DNA of 35,199 nt from Saccoglossus kowalevskii (Eukaryota; Hemichordata; Enteropneusta; Harrimaniidae): positions 158,501-193,699 of the forward strand of contig NW_003149268.1 of assembly GCF_000003605.2 (NCBI RefSeq), in the 5' to 3' direction. The number at the start of each line of letters is the position of its first letter. Position 1 is the first letter of the stretch. This document shows positions 10,901 through 21,960 of this stretch, one piece after another. Below the pieces are notes generated by a model. The model made no database searches. It saw only the letters and a list, made by a program, of their open reading frames with translations, and was not told the DNA's origin. A program made the position numbers and the translations under genes.

Positions 10901-12726
10901 AATATGCACCCGTATTCAGTTGAAGCTGTCAACAGTGTTGACGACTTTAGGAAAACTTCAATCTGACAAAAATAAGATCCTAGTTTTGGATTTTTGTATT
11001 TGCATATTTGACTCGATTTTATTTTATTTGGATCTATTATTATTATTATTTGTTTAAGTTTTGGTGATTGCGAAAGCCAATCCTCGAGGGCGGACATCCG
11101 GGCAGTTTCTACCGCCTGGCAACCCTCGCGGTGAAAACAAAGACCAAAAACTCGCAGAAAACGGTACTTTGCGATGGTTGTTGAGAGTCCCCTGAACAGT
11201 GTAACAAGATTAGCCCTACGTGTGTAACATATATGGATTTGGTTGTTCAGGATTACTTCAAAGTTGAGTTTGTGTTGTTTTCTCGAGTTTTCACCGGCTC
11301 CACCGGCGTTCCACAGCAGCGCGCACAAAGCCCATAGAAATACGTGGTACAGTGGTGCGCGTCTTAGCAACGTAGAACGTCCGTGACGTAGCTCCGCCCG
11401 AGGATAGTAACAAAAACCATAAAAAAAATACATTTTTTTTTTAAATACTCAAAAGTAAAATAAACACCGTACTAATCAGATTGGGAAAACTTTAATAATT
11501 GAAGGGAAGGTTCAGTATATATCGAGCGTCGTTTGTGGGATCGTTTATACGTTCAAACAAGAATTCCACTTTTCATTGCATTTAAAGTATTTAAAACGTC
11601 TCGTGCTAGTGCCTAGATATGTATAAAACATATCCTTGGCTTGCAAATGAACTTACATGTATTTTTAAAGTGTTTTGCTTCTATCAAAATAGACGTCACA
11701 GCTGCGCCATTTGGCTAAAAAAATAGCTTTTGTTTTCAAGCAATCTGCTTCCCACTCAGCAATGGAGATTCTTATTTCCTGTATGCAGGTGCCGCCGATG
11801 GAAGACTACACCATGGAAGGTCGAACATATCGTTATTTCAACGGAGATCCACTGTTCCCGTTTGGATATGGTTTATCATATACTACATTTCACTACAATG
11901 ACTTGATAATTACTCCGTTCACACCGATTAAACCTTGCAGTTCAATCAATATAGCTGTCTTGCTGAAAAATACTGGTGATGTACCAGGAGACGAGGTAAT
12001 GTGTTTCTAGAGACAGCGTCCTCTATTGACGAAGCATTTCAATGACGAGAGTCGTTCAATTCAAAACGTTGATATCGTTTTAATTTGTATTCGTTCATTA
12101 GTAAATTATGTTTTTGAGAGATTTAGTTATATTCTAGATAACGGACTACTACACAACCAAATATATTTGTCGATTTTGAACGACATTGCCTTCACCCAAT
12201 ACTAGTATTTTGACGTCACAGATGCGCCCTGTCACTAGAGGGCGCTCTATATAGGAACAGTGCATTTCAAGGTTCAGCTGTGTGAACCCTTCTGCTCTCT
12301 CTATATATATATATAAGTGTGACCGGGCATGTGTTACCTTACAACATATATAAATATGAATATAAAAAATTTGATTATTATTATTATTATTGCAAAATGT
12401 TTACATGTATCCAATAATATTTGCTTTTTTCGTAGGTCACCCAATTTTATATGAGCTGGGGAAACGCTTCAATCCCAGTACCGAAGTGGCAACTTGTTGG
12501 CGTGAGCCGAACGCGATTGCAGTCCAAAAAGTCTGTGAACATCGCCATTACAATCGCTCCTCGTTTAATGGCTGTGTACACCAACAAATGGGTCATCGAA
12601 CCCGGTGTTTATACAGTCTACGCTGGGGGTCAGCAACCTCACCAGTCAACCAAAGTACCGTCCAATGTTCTCCGGGGTCATTTTACTGTCGACGGAAGCA
12701 CGACTCCTTTGTCCCAGTGCCAATGA
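4985..12726 (+). CDS. GH3-B: secreted glycoside hydrolase family 3, beta-xylosidase-like (complete, 10 exons)
   Basis: Coding exons: 4985-5301, 6927-7086, 7399-7569, 7821-7912, 8026-8503, 9047-9269, 10064-10153, 10552-10760, 11789-11995 and 12436-12726. They sum to 2238 bp, or 745 residues plus TGA, and all junctions are GT-AG in frame. Residues 1-23 are a signal peptide, so the enzyme should be secreted. The N-terminal TIM barrel (about 35-390) includes ECLHGD, NIARHPLWGR, ETYGEDPYL, KHFDAYAGPED and the nucleophile Asp277 in GYVISDQSAVE. The second alpha/beta domain runs over exons 6-8, with VEAEAHDR (485-491) holding the expected acid/base Glu. Exon 9 gives GRTYRYFNGDPLFPFGYGL, and exons 9-10 a fibronectin-III-like C-terminus with VPKWQLVGV and EPGVYTVYAGGQQ. 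The overall length is normal for eukaryotic GH3 xylosidases. The motif around the nucleophile has Ser where the neighbours have Gly (SDQSA). Exact substrate is inferred. Confidence 0.96.
5302..6926. other. GH3-B intron 1 (1.6 kb), no gene content seen
   Basis: This is the longest intron of the gene, AT-rich, bounded by GA|GTAAGT and TTTTACAG|T. It contains a perfect 10-bp palindrome with a 7-base loop at 5813-5839. I see no coding stretch or recognisable transposon in the rest. Confidence 0.7.
5813..5839. repeat. Perfect short inverted repeat TTAATGTGAA / TTCACATTAA
   Basis: The two 10-base arms at 5813-5822 and 5830-5839 are exact reverse complements around TGTATAT. It lies in an AT-rich intron, so chance is possible. 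No function is assigned. Confidence 0.6.
8830..8993. mobile_element. TGACGTCA-bearing inverted-repeat element (family 2, copy 2, shortened)
   Basis: The left end, AATAGCGCCATCTAGCGAC, and right end, GAAGCGCTCCGTCACTAG, follow the family-2 pattern, with GCTGACGTCATAG just inside the right end and GCCGTTCAATACGG inside the left. About 165 bp against about 255 bp for copy 1, so part of the interior is missing. It lies in GH3-B intron 5, about 50 bp before the exon-6 acceptor. Confidence 0.65.
9273..9337. repeat. (TGTAA)n pentanucleotide array abutting a splice donor
   Basis: Thirteen near-perfect TGTAA units begin two bases after the donor GT at 9270-9271 in GH3-B intron 6, so the donor context G|GTGTGTAAT is built partly from the array. 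Confidence 0.9.
11060..11410. mobile_element. Putative inverted-repeat element in GH3-B intron 8
   Basis: The left side contains CCTCGAGGGCGGACAT and GTTTCTACCGCCTGGCAACC. The right side, on the other strand, gives CCTCGGGCGGAGCTA and GTTCTACGTTGCTAAGACGC. The ends are roughly inverted copies about 350 bp apart, and GC content is higher than in the surrounding intron. An antisense open frame of about 200 codons (10822-11433) crosses it but resembles no protein I know. The boundaries are approximate. Confidence 0.45.
12003..12255. mobile_element. TGACGTCA-bearing inverted-repeat element (family 2, copy 3)
   Basis: The left end, AGAGACAGCGTCCTCTATTG, and the right end, CACTAGAGGGCGCTCTATAT, are inverted. 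GAGTCGTTCAATTCAAAACG on the left mirrors CGATTTTGAACGACATTGCC on the right, and TTTTGACGTCACAG is near the right end. About 250 bp, in GH3-B intron 9, starting only about 10 bp after the exon-9 donor. Confidence 0.7.
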
Positions 12727-12789
12727 ATACAAATGTCATGCATGCACACACGTTTTGATCACAGTACATATCGAGTACATTCAGTTATC

Positions 12790-12795
12790 AATAAA
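12790..12795 (+). promoter_or_regulatory. Candidate poly(A) signal AATAAA for GH3-B
   Basis: It lies 64 bp after the TGA stop at 12724-12726, the first canonical AATAAA downstream. A second AATAAA is at 12984-12989 and could be an alternative. The sequence between them has no coding content. Confidence 0.55.
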
Positions 12796-13159
12796 TACCG
12801 ATGTGTATTTTTCACTAAGTGAAGTTTACTTTTGACATGTATATACCAGCGATATTTGTACTGTGTATATCCAATCAGTACAATCAAATCATATTCATAT
12901 ATAACGGAACATGTGTTTATAATATTCAGTTTTTTAAAAATTAGTTTTTTTCAATATTCGCGCACCATTCGATAAGTTAATGAAATAAAATGTGGTGGGT
13001 TTAGTTTAAAATAGCTGATTATTTGTAGCTAAAAGTAGAAGAATCCTTCTTCATGTAGAAGTGTTCAATGATCTTGTACAGGAAATAGAATTCCAAACGT
13101 AGATCTTGAACAATGTAGTATATTACATAATATGTACAATGTTGGTGGCATGAACTTTT

Positions 13160-13354
13160 ACATGGAGGGGCGAGATCTGCTCATCAACCTCGCGCCGAAG
13201 GCACGACCTTATCAGGGGGTCCGGAGGCATGCTTCCCCTTAAAAAATGAAATCTAGACCCTCTGAAACGCTATTTCCTGCATTTTGAGGGGCAAATTTTG
13301 CTGACACAAAGGGTTTCAGCTTGATTTTGGAGGGCCCCAGTACCGCCGCCACTG
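13160..13354. mobile_element. Fragment of a dispersed repeat ending in CCGCCGCCACTG
   Basis: The segment is GC-richer than its surroundings and ends CCGCCGCCACTG, close to the terminal repeat (CCGCCACTG) of the intact hAT-like element at 23420-23579. Inside are GGGGGTCCGGAGGCATGC and TCTAGACCCTCTGAAACGC, phrases of a kind typical of dispersed invertebrate repeats. No matching left end is visible, so it appears truncated. Confidence 0.5.
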
Positions 13355-14112
13355 ATGTAATAGATCATATTTGTCAATCGTTGTCATAGAAAATAGCTGG
13401 ACGTTTCGAGCAGTTTATATTACTGTTTTTATTGTAGATTCGCGCAAATGGCATTTTTAATGGTAGTATTTACTGTGGCCGGGTATCACTTGCATTAATA
13501 TGTAGTATTCTTTAATTTTATTGTTTTTTATACATTACAAAATTGCAATTTCTTTTAATGTTTAATTAAGTTGGATATAAAACAATGTATGTCGCCCTCT
13601 GTGTCAAGATCATGGCTAGGGACTTCCCCCGCTTGACACAACACATGGTTTTGAATTCTGTATTTATAAACGATATCATCCTAATCTTTTTTTTATTTTA
13701 TATTAGTTATTCAAACCATCTAACTTTGAGCCTAGACCGATTGGTCTATGGGGTGATTGAGGTCATGTACGATGTAATATTTTGTGTAAATTGTTGATTC
13801 ATATCAGATTTTTTGCGAGATTATTATGTGACGTCTGAATTCTGAATTCTGTATTTACAATATGTACGAGAATGAAGTAAAGTAATCCTTCAAACCATTC
13901 GCATCATAAATTATTATTTTCACGCTCCACTCGCCGTACTTTACGTGAAGTGAGGGCCGTGCTGCAGTGAGAGTGATGTACGGTCCACCACACTATTGAA
14001 GACATGGAGGAGTCAGGTGCTAAACAACCCGGTTAATTACCGTACGCTTCACTCATAGTTCTGGGACGTAAGAAAGATAGTACAGTGAGAATATGAGTCA
14101 GAATATTGTCAG

Positions 14113-14280
14113 TTAAATTGGGAGGGTCATCACCTGCACACGCGCGGGATTGAGCCCCAAGCGATGATAACAACTTACACACGCGAAGAACGCAAAAGCT
14201 CATGGGTAGACGCTTGTTTGTAAACAATGACACGCTATGGACACCTGACGCATGCGCAGGTGACGACTCCCACGTTTTAA
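14113..14280. mobile_element. TTAA-bounded inverted-repeat element (family 1, copy c)
   Basis: It is flanked by TTAA at 14113-14116 and 14277-14280. The inverted ends are GGGAGGGTCATCACCTGCAC and GCGCAGGTGACGACTCCCAC. The interior matches copy a (807-970) in reverse orientation along nearly its whole length, including GTAAACAATGACACGCTATG. No coding content. Confidence 0.82.
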
Positions 14281-15003
14281 AAGCTCACGCTGTACAAGAT
14301 TCCTTTCCCCTACCAAGGATTGACGAGGTCTTTGCTAAATGCTTTTGGTAATGCTAAGTTTGATCTTACCTCTGGTCATTGGCAGGTGGAAAGAGGGTTA
14401 GCATATAACTCCGGCTGAGACCCACTACCCTGTTTCAAATGTATACAGGGGGCAATTTTGTTTCTATTTTTTTAATGTAGTTTAAAAGGAACTAATAAAG
14501 TTTCTTGTTATAAACTAGTCCTAGTAATGAAGTTTATCGAGCAATAATACCCCCGCCCAGATACAAGATAGTTACAAATGTATGTGCTGCAAGGAAGTGT
14601 TCTGTTAGGAAAGATATCCTATAGTAATTGTGTACTCAACATTTTTTTTCACTTCTCATCACTTCATGCTTTTTTGTAATAAACAAAAACAAAATAGAGT
14701 TAAATAAAAATCCAACATGTATACTGTGAAAATGTTTCAGGGAAAATTAACGCCCTTCAAATTTGAAGACCGGTGTGATGATCAGTATTTCTACGATTGA
14801 ATTAAAAATGCTGGAACGATATCATTTAGACTTCGGTCGACAGATTCAATGTCCCGATTGTTGGTCGCCCGGATATTCAACTTCGATATATCATGTCAAA
14901 TATTAACTAGAATTGTGTTGATAAGTATTATGTACTAAAGAAAATACACCCCTCTATAGCAGTAAGTTTGCAAAACACGTTCTCGAGCTGTCTACGTTAT
15001 AAG

Positions 15004-18000
15004 ATGAAGTCGGCAACACTCAAGGTGTTGGTGTGCATGCTCTTCGGCTACTGGTTGCCGGGGAATTGCACGGATTACCCGTTCCAAGACCCATCGCTCT
15101 CCTGGGACGACCGGGTAAACGATTTGATTACTCGTCTAACAGTAGACGAAATCACCGACCAGATGGCTTTGAGCAGCCCCGCCCCCTCCATTGACCGACT
15201 GGGTATAAAGCCGTACGAATGGTCTACTGAGTGCCTGCGGGGAGACTCTGACGCTGGTCCTGCTACAGCTTTTCCACAGGCATTAGGGTTGGCAGCTTCA
15301 TTCGAGTAAGTTGAATGCTTTATCGACGGTGGCAATTAATTAAACAAATACAGCTTTTTAAAATTGTGTATATTTGGTCATGAGTTGGCCTGGCGTTGTT
15401 GGCTCCTCCCCCCCCCCCCGGGGATACTCACTTTGAAGTTCTATATGTATATGTACCGCCAAATAGGGGTCCCATATTCACCACTTCTATCAGAAAAGGG
15501 GTATGGTATTTTACCCTGTTTGTTTTTCATTATTTCTGTCTAAAAATGGGTCCAGTTCTTTGGTCACATCTGTACACGCATGGATATTTATTCACCGAAT
15601 ATTTTCCTTCCCCTCACCAGGATTTTAAACTAAATAATTATTGGTACGTACTATTATTTCAAAACTCATGCGCGTTTAACTGTTCATGAAAAACACTAAC
15701 CCTATGTGAATGCCTGATATGCACTATCGAAAAGGAATACCAATACAATACTCAACGTTAATCATAGTGTCTCCATACAACTAATACACATTCCTATTAT
15801 TTAAATCGCGCCCTCTGGCGACGCAGCTCTTCTGTGACGTCAAAATGGTGGGTATAAGTAATTTCTTTGAAATAAACAACTCTGTTTGGCTGTGGAGTCG
15901 TTCGTCATTCAGAATTTCTATTTTTATTGAATGGCATTTTAGTTTACTGACATCCACAATCAAAACAATTCCTTGAACTGAGTAACTTGCACCCATTTAC
16001 ATTACATAAGCGATTCATCATGTGTGTTATTGGAACAAATTCAATTTGGAGATTCAGTTTTCATGGCATTTTATTGCGCTTTTCTTTTCTAGCTTTGATA
16101 CAATATTTGACGTTGCCAGGACAACGGCCATCGAAGTACGGGCGAAGAACAATGACTACGAGCGTCGTGGGGAGTACGAAAACCATAAGGGTGTGAGTTG
16201 TTTCAGTCCCGTTTTAAACATCGCAAGACATCCACTTTGGGGTAGGAATCAGGTATCCCAGTAATATTGTTATTTTACATTTTATCTAAAGATTATTTTA
16301 TTTTAAATTGTCCTATCCAATCAACATTGTCATGTCGCGTAACGTTTCTCAAAACTGCATTCATCGGCAATGTTTAACGATAAACCCATGTTTATAGGCC
16401 CTTTTTAAAGGGCGGCAGTCGTCGTGCTGCGCATGTGCGACATTTGTGTTGATAAACATTGATTTTCTCACAGTCAAATGCGCTCTTCTAATGGAAAATG
16501 GAAGTATGAGATTTGAGCTTGGCGCGACTTGCACTAATCACCGCCGGTTACTCCTTCGATACCTTCCAATCACTAAAAATACGTCTCAGTTTGTACTCGT
16601 TGTGTTTATATGAGACCATATATCTCGCGCATGCGTGGCGTGACGACTGCCGCTCTTTAATCTTGTTTTTCTTTATCATTAAAATAAAATTTGAACATCC
16701 TCAAAAAGTCACATGACTTTCACGCAGACGTAATGACAACCACAAGTGAATTTCAAACACCAGGCCAACGAACGATTTCTTGATTTCTTGAAATAATACA
16801 ATATAATTTCATTGAATTTGTTACCATTCACAGGAAACGTACGGCGAGGATCCGTACCTGAGCGGCGAGCTTGCCAGAGCATTCGTTCACGGACTCCAGG
16901 GCGACCACCCTAGATATCTGATCGCCAACGCAGGCTGCAAACATTTCAACGTGCATGGAGGACCAGAAAATATTCCCGTTTCAAGATTCTCCTTCAATGC
17001 TAAGGTGAGAGTGAAATACGTTAGGAATGAGGCAATGACACTATGACCGGTTAAATAAAGCCCCCACTAATAATGTTTTTGTTTTTTTTTCAAACTGATT
17101 CGCGGGATCCTTACTGTTAAAAGCTAATGTATGACATGTGCTGGCGCACATACTCGCATAATTGCCCCCCCCCCCAATCCACTATCCGCTGTAACCAGTC
17201 TGAAAGTTTCTAGTACATGTAATTCTTAAAATTCGTGTCAGTCGTGGATGCTAACACATTGCTGTACAGCGCTCCGGAAAGATGTTGGTCGATAGAGGGC
17301 GTTGTGATGTAGCGCGAAGAAGAGTCTCTATAAGTTTCCACCGTTCTCTTCTAACGTGACTGTCTCATACAGGTGTCTGAAAGAGACTGGAGAATGACGT
17401 TTCTACCAGCGTTCCACGAGTGCGTCAAAGCAGGGACATACAGTTTGATGTGCAGCTACAACAGGTATGGGTGTTCATAGTCCAGGTGTGTGTACACGCC
17501 GAACTTATGAATGAATGAACTTATTCGAAAACCCCAACTGTAGAACAATTTGCGGGCAATTGTAAGACATTTTGTACATGTTTTAGTAATATACCGTACA
17601 CAGAGAAACTCATTAGATTTTTAGAACTGACTACTTTACAAGTTCAAGTGATTAGAAACTTTCGAAGCTTTATTTTGGTTTCGGTACACTATTCATGCTA
17701 TGAATATGCACTGATTACAGGAATAGTTGATACCTTACCTAGTCATACTAGTATTTACTGATTTTTATTTTTATTCTATCTTTAGTTAATGATTGACCAC
17801 CCTTTACTCACATATGCTTTCAGAATCAACGGTGTACCGGCTTGTGCTAACAGCGAGCTGTTGATCGACGTCTTACGAAAGGAGTGGAACTTCACCGGCT
17901 ACATCGTCAGCGATGCCGGTGCCATTGAGAACATCTACACACGTCACCACTACAGACTGGACGCCTTGGAAACCGCCATCGCATCTGTGAACTCCGGTTG

Positions 18001-21000
18001 CAATCTGGAACTTGGCGGTGGATCCCACCCTACCTTCCTACAAATCAAAAATGGTTTCAAATTAAAGAGAATCAGCAACCAGACCCTCATGGAACGGATC
18101 AAACCCCTTTTCTATACCAGAATGAGACTGGGCGAGTTCGACCCCGTCAAAATGAATCCTTTCAAACAGCTTGATCTATCTATTGTCTTATCTGACGGCC
18201 ACAGGGAACTTGCCGTGAAGACCGCCCTCAAGACAATCGTACTGCTGAAAAACGACGGCCGCACACTCCCTCTTAAGGGCTCTGTCAACAATCTTGCTGT
18301 AGGTACTTATATCTGTCAATACAAGATGAGTAATCGGAATGTGTTGTCTATATAGTTATACGATAATAACGATGATATAATAGATGTGTTCAGGCTACAC
18401 TTACCAACACTAGCCAATCTCATATGTTTAAATATCGGCTATACCAAATTGCGTTCACACACGAGAGAGAACATTACTTAGTACGGGCTAAGAAACACTA
18501 AAACTATACATATATTCAGTCTATGACTATGATTACTAATACCCAGTACAGTAACCAGGAAGGTATGCACATTAGTTCTATGGTTATAAAACAATACTAA
18601 AACAAATTTAGAAATTGTAGGTTGCGGTATAACAAGAAGTAGATAGAGTCTCGTTGCCAGATTTTTCTTAAGATTAATTATTCAGAATATGAATATTATA
18701 ATAGTAAATCTTCCAAATAGATATTGAATACAAACGTTCGCGCGCACTTCGTTAGCCCATACTAAGGGTCAAGACCGGGTCTTTCAAAGCAAACAACATA
18801 ATACTCCCAGATGAAAGAGCTCCATAAATGTAAGAGAATGCAACTTACAGATATTAAACTTTTCATCAGTATTATGTAGTCCACTATTTTGATTGCCCAG
18901 CAAAGGATTGTGGGTAAAGTGTGCTTAGAAATGATCAAAGTTTGTGGTATCAGGTAGAACATGAGAATACGTTATTAATTCACCTTCAAGCTCTTATTAT
19001 TGAATGTCATTTAACAACAGCCCCTTTGATTAAGAATGCATGAAATTACTTATTCCTTAATTTTGACACATTGCAGTAAAAATGTAATATTAATTTCCCG
19101 AAGATACCGTTATTGTTTTGAAGTTTGATTCATGGATGATTGAATACATAAGGTATACTATTTACCATTGCTTTTTTTTCAAAGTTTACTACACAAATTT
19201 TGCGGTGAGTCACGATGAGTAGACTAAATGTTGGCAGATTATACAGAACGCAGGATGAGACCACGGTGTAGGCGATGTGAATCCATCATGAGAACAGCTT
19301 TTAGTGCATATCAGTCTTGGAGCGTTTACCTCTACGCCTCCTTCCACCTCCGTGACATTATCAAAATTACCGCGTCTACATCCAACGAGAAATACATTGC
19401 AAAAACTACATATTGATGCATCATTGTACTTGTACATTTCCTTAAATAGGTCGTTGGTCCTCTGGCCGACAACGTGGACGCCCTCTATGGCGACTATTCT
19501 GCGACTCCTAACAACTACACGGTCACACCCCGCAATGGACTTGCACGATTGGCGGGCAACACTTCCTATGCATCGGGCTGCGATAATCCCAAATGTCGGA
19601 AATACGACTCAGGCCAAGTAAAGAGCGCAGTTTCGGGGGCTGATATGGTGGTGGTCTGCGTTGGAACAGGTAAGCATGTCGATAATCTAAGGTTGTGGAC
19701 GTTCTAAAAGTACAAGTAAATATATCTTTTATGTTAATTTACGAACTTGATTTCCTATATGGTTCACTTCGTATATGAATAAACTTGCTTGTCATAATGT
19801 GTCACGTGGTATGTTATTTCAGGTACAGACATCGAATCAGAAGGGAACGATCGTCATGAATTGGCGTTGCCTGGGAAACAACTGTCTTTACTCCAAGATG
19901 CTGTGAAATTTGGTACGTTCAATATAATCACTTAGCAATATGATCACTATTTGAAGTTCGCGCAAAAATACAATGTATACACGTCACACGGAACACCTAT
20001 CAAACACGGCTGTCGCGACGACTATCACTATTCAAGTACATGTATATGTATATGTAACATGTGATCTGATGTCTCTAACCTGGTCTTCATCGGCTCAGCG
20101 TTGTAGATTTAGTCAGTGGTGTTCGCTGGCTTTCCGGGAGACTATACTTGTGCCAACTCAGCGTCGGCAAGCACTGAGATTACATATAGTACATGTATAT
20201 CGCGTCCAAATTTACTTTGTTTTTATGGCACACGTTAACGAAGACTGTGCTCGAAACTGTGTGTTTTGTTCAAGATAAATCATAATCCTCATAGGTATGT
20301 ACCAATATTATCCATAATACCTTTCAAAATGCTTTCTTCAGCCGGTAGCAAACCTGTTATTCTGTTACTATTCAACGCCGGGCCACTAGATGTATCCTGG
20401 GCAGTCGAGAACCCGGCAGTTCAGACGATCGTAGCGTGCTTCTTTCCGGCACAAGCCACGGGTGACGCGTTGTACAGGATGTTTATGAACACTTCGCCTG
20501 AGAGTAATCCAGCCGGAAGGTTGCCAATGACATGGCCCAGATCAATGGAGCAAGTAAGTTGACATGACAATACAGTACGATATGCGGTATGATGTGGTTG
20601 GGTGATATGCGATCCGATATCACGCAAAGAGGTGCGTTGCAATGCGACGCCGTGTGGTTCAGTGCGATGCGATGCGATGCGATGCAGTGCGATGCGGTAC
20701 GATACGATGCAATATCATGATGCAATTCGATACTATGTACTCGATACAAGCAAGACAATACAATTATTGTGCTACATGTAATACCGTTGTCACACAGGTA
20801 CCCCCAATGACGGATTACACAATGAAAGGCAGAACGTATCGATATTCTGACGCCGATCCGCTATTTCCGTTCGGGTTCGGGCTTTCATACACCCTCTTCA
20901 AATACTACAATACGAGCGCATCGCCGACGGTCATCAAGTCGTGTGACACCGTCACTATACCACTCACTGTGACCAACGTGGGAGACTTCCCTGGAGATGA

Positions 21001-21960
21001 GGTGAGCCATAATTTGTATTACTAGTACCAGTGTAACGGAACTGATGCCGACTCGAAGTTTTTATCACACTTCGGAGATATATTTCGTTAGATCGTCATA
21101 TTTTCTCGTGACCATATATTTTTGATATTAAAGTTATCTATGCAATTTGAATAATTCCAAGTTTTTAAAGATTGCTTTCAGTTTTTAGGCCAATTTGTTG
21201 ATATGTTCAATAAATACAATATAAACTAAAATGAGACGTATGAATTGTCTGGCAATTGTGCCTGAGCGTGTCAGTACCTATCCTGTTGATCATATTGGTC
21301 GTACAATATATTTAATTAAATAATCGCAACAAATAATACATCGATCCTATAAGTCACGTTCTCTTCCATGACGTCAAATCATGTGGTACACACTGTCCAA
21401 AACATCGATAGTTTTTTATTTTTCTTTCGTCAAATGTTATAGAAAGATTTGTTATATGCTTACACTTATTACTGACGTCATGTTGACGTCATTGTAGCTA
21501 CATAAACCTAACGAAATGCATATCTGCAGTTACTGTAGTTGAAGGTGGAAACGGTTTTAACTATTGTACCACTTGGAAGCCGCTCACACTGAACTAAAAA
21601 TAAATATGATAAACATGAAATATTAATCTTTTAATCTAAACTTTTTGTATTATATAGGTGATGCAGGTGTACATAAGTTGGAGCAATGCATCTGTCACAG
21701 TGCCAAAGTTACAACTAGTGGGATTCCGCCGCGTACGAGAAATTGAGCCAAGTGCGAGTGCCACCGTGCACTTTGCCGTCCTCCCCCGCATGATGGCGAT
21801 ATACACCACGCAGTGGATGATAGAGCCCGGTGTTTACAACGTGTATGCAGGGGGTCAACAACCAAATCAAGTCACCCAAGGAGTACCTTCGAATGTCGTG
21901 ATGACGTCATTTACGATTGAAGGGCCGAGCACTCCTTTGAACAAGTGTGATATTCAATAA
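15004..21960 (+). CDS. GH3-C: secreted glycoside hydrolase family 3, beta-xylosidase-like (complete, 10 exons)
   Basis: Coding exons: 15004-15305, 16093-16252, 16834-17004, 17373-17464, 17824-18298, 19450-19669, 19823-19912, 20342-20553, 20798-21001 and 21658-21960. They sum to 2229 bp, or 742 residues, all GT-AG and in frame. I chose the ATG at 15004 over the in-frame ATG at 14968 because it directly precedes the signal peptide (MKSATLKVLVCMLFGYWLPG). The TIM barrel has NIARHPLWGRNQ, ETYGEDPYL, KHFNVHGGPEN and nucleophile Asp272 in GYIVSDAGAIE. The second domain has IESEGNDR (477-484) with the expected acid/base Glu. GRTYRYSDADPLFPFGFGL leads into the fibronectin-III-like end, with VPKLQLVGF and EPGVYNVYAGGQQ. 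The structure is codon-for-codon close to GH3-B: exons 2, 3, 4 and 7 have identical lengths and the rest differ by whole codons. ECLHG of the neighbours is ECLRG here. Activity is inferred from family. Confidence 0.96.
15306..16092. other. GH3-C intron 1
   Basis: It contains a run of about 13 C near 15405-15419, then a repeat-like stretch to about 15690 with no recognised protein, and the partial family-2 element at 15795-15990. No coding exon fits in phase here. Confidence 0.6.
15795..15990. mobile_element. TGACGTCA-bearing element (family 2, copy 4, one end only)
   Basis: The left end, TTTAAATCGCGCCCTCTGGC, followed by CTTCTGTGACGTCAAAATGG and AACTCTGTTTGGCTGTGGAG, matches copy 1 (2381-2635) in order. 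I cannot find the matching right terminal repeat, so the copy is probably truncated. The right limit is approximate. It lies in GH3-C intron 1. Confidence 0.6.
16405..16660. mobile_element. TTAA-bounded inverted-repeat element (family 1, copy d)
   Basis: It starts TTAA-AGGGCGGCAGTCGTC and ends GACGACTGCCGCTCT-TTAA. The arms continue inward as GTGCTGCGCATG and CGCATGCGTGGCG. At 256 bp it is the longest copy and its interior differs from copies a-c. It lies in GH3-C intron 2. Confidence 0.8.
18299..19449. other. GH3-C intron 5 (1.15 kb), nothing further seen
   Basis: AT-rich intron between GCT|GTAGGT and AAATAG|GTC. The donor next to a second GTA three bases later could tempt a gene finder, but only GCT|GT keeps the frame LA-VVGP that GH3-B shows. 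No repeat family or exon is recognised inside. Confidence 0.6.
20580..20720. repeat. Degenerate pentanucleotide array based on GATGC/GCGAT
   Basis: It lies in GH3-C intron 8. The clearest part is four or five GATGC units near 20667-20690, surrounded by diverged units (GATAC, GATCC, GCGTT). It is probably an old, mutated pentamer array. Confidence 0.65.
21340..21510. repeat. Possible decayed TGACGTCA-bearing element in GH3-C intron 9
   Basis: CCATGACGTCAAATC on the left and ACTGACGTCATGTTGACGTCATTG on the right (shown as a description of spacing: three ACGTC cores) recall family 2, but the GCGCCCTCTAG ends are not present. Weak call. Confidence 0.3.

Larger units (their letters stand above)
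12990..15003. other. GH3-B / GH3-C spacer
   Basis: This 2-kb AT-rich spacer holds a truncated hAT-like repeat at about 13160-13354 and a TTAA-bounded element at 14113-14280. The remainder shows no coding region. The promoter of GH3-C should lie in its last few hundred bases, but I see no clear core element. Confidence 0.6.

Noticed and set aside
10822-11433. Minus-strand open frame of 203 codons as a gene
   Set aside because: It lies antisense in a GH3-B intron over a repeat-like segment, shows no domain, and the tail is AT-rich low complexity (Ile run). Kept only as an observation.
14968-15003. Upstream in-frame ATG as the start of GH3-C
   Set aside because: It would add 12 mostly polar residues before a clean signal peptide. 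The ATG at 15004 fits the position of the starts in GH3-A and GH3-B better.
17789-17823. In-frame ATG at the head of GH3-C exon 5
   Set aside because: It lies in the intron before the acceptor at 17822-17823. Splicing at AATCAACGG restores the RINGVPACAN motif shared with the paralogs.
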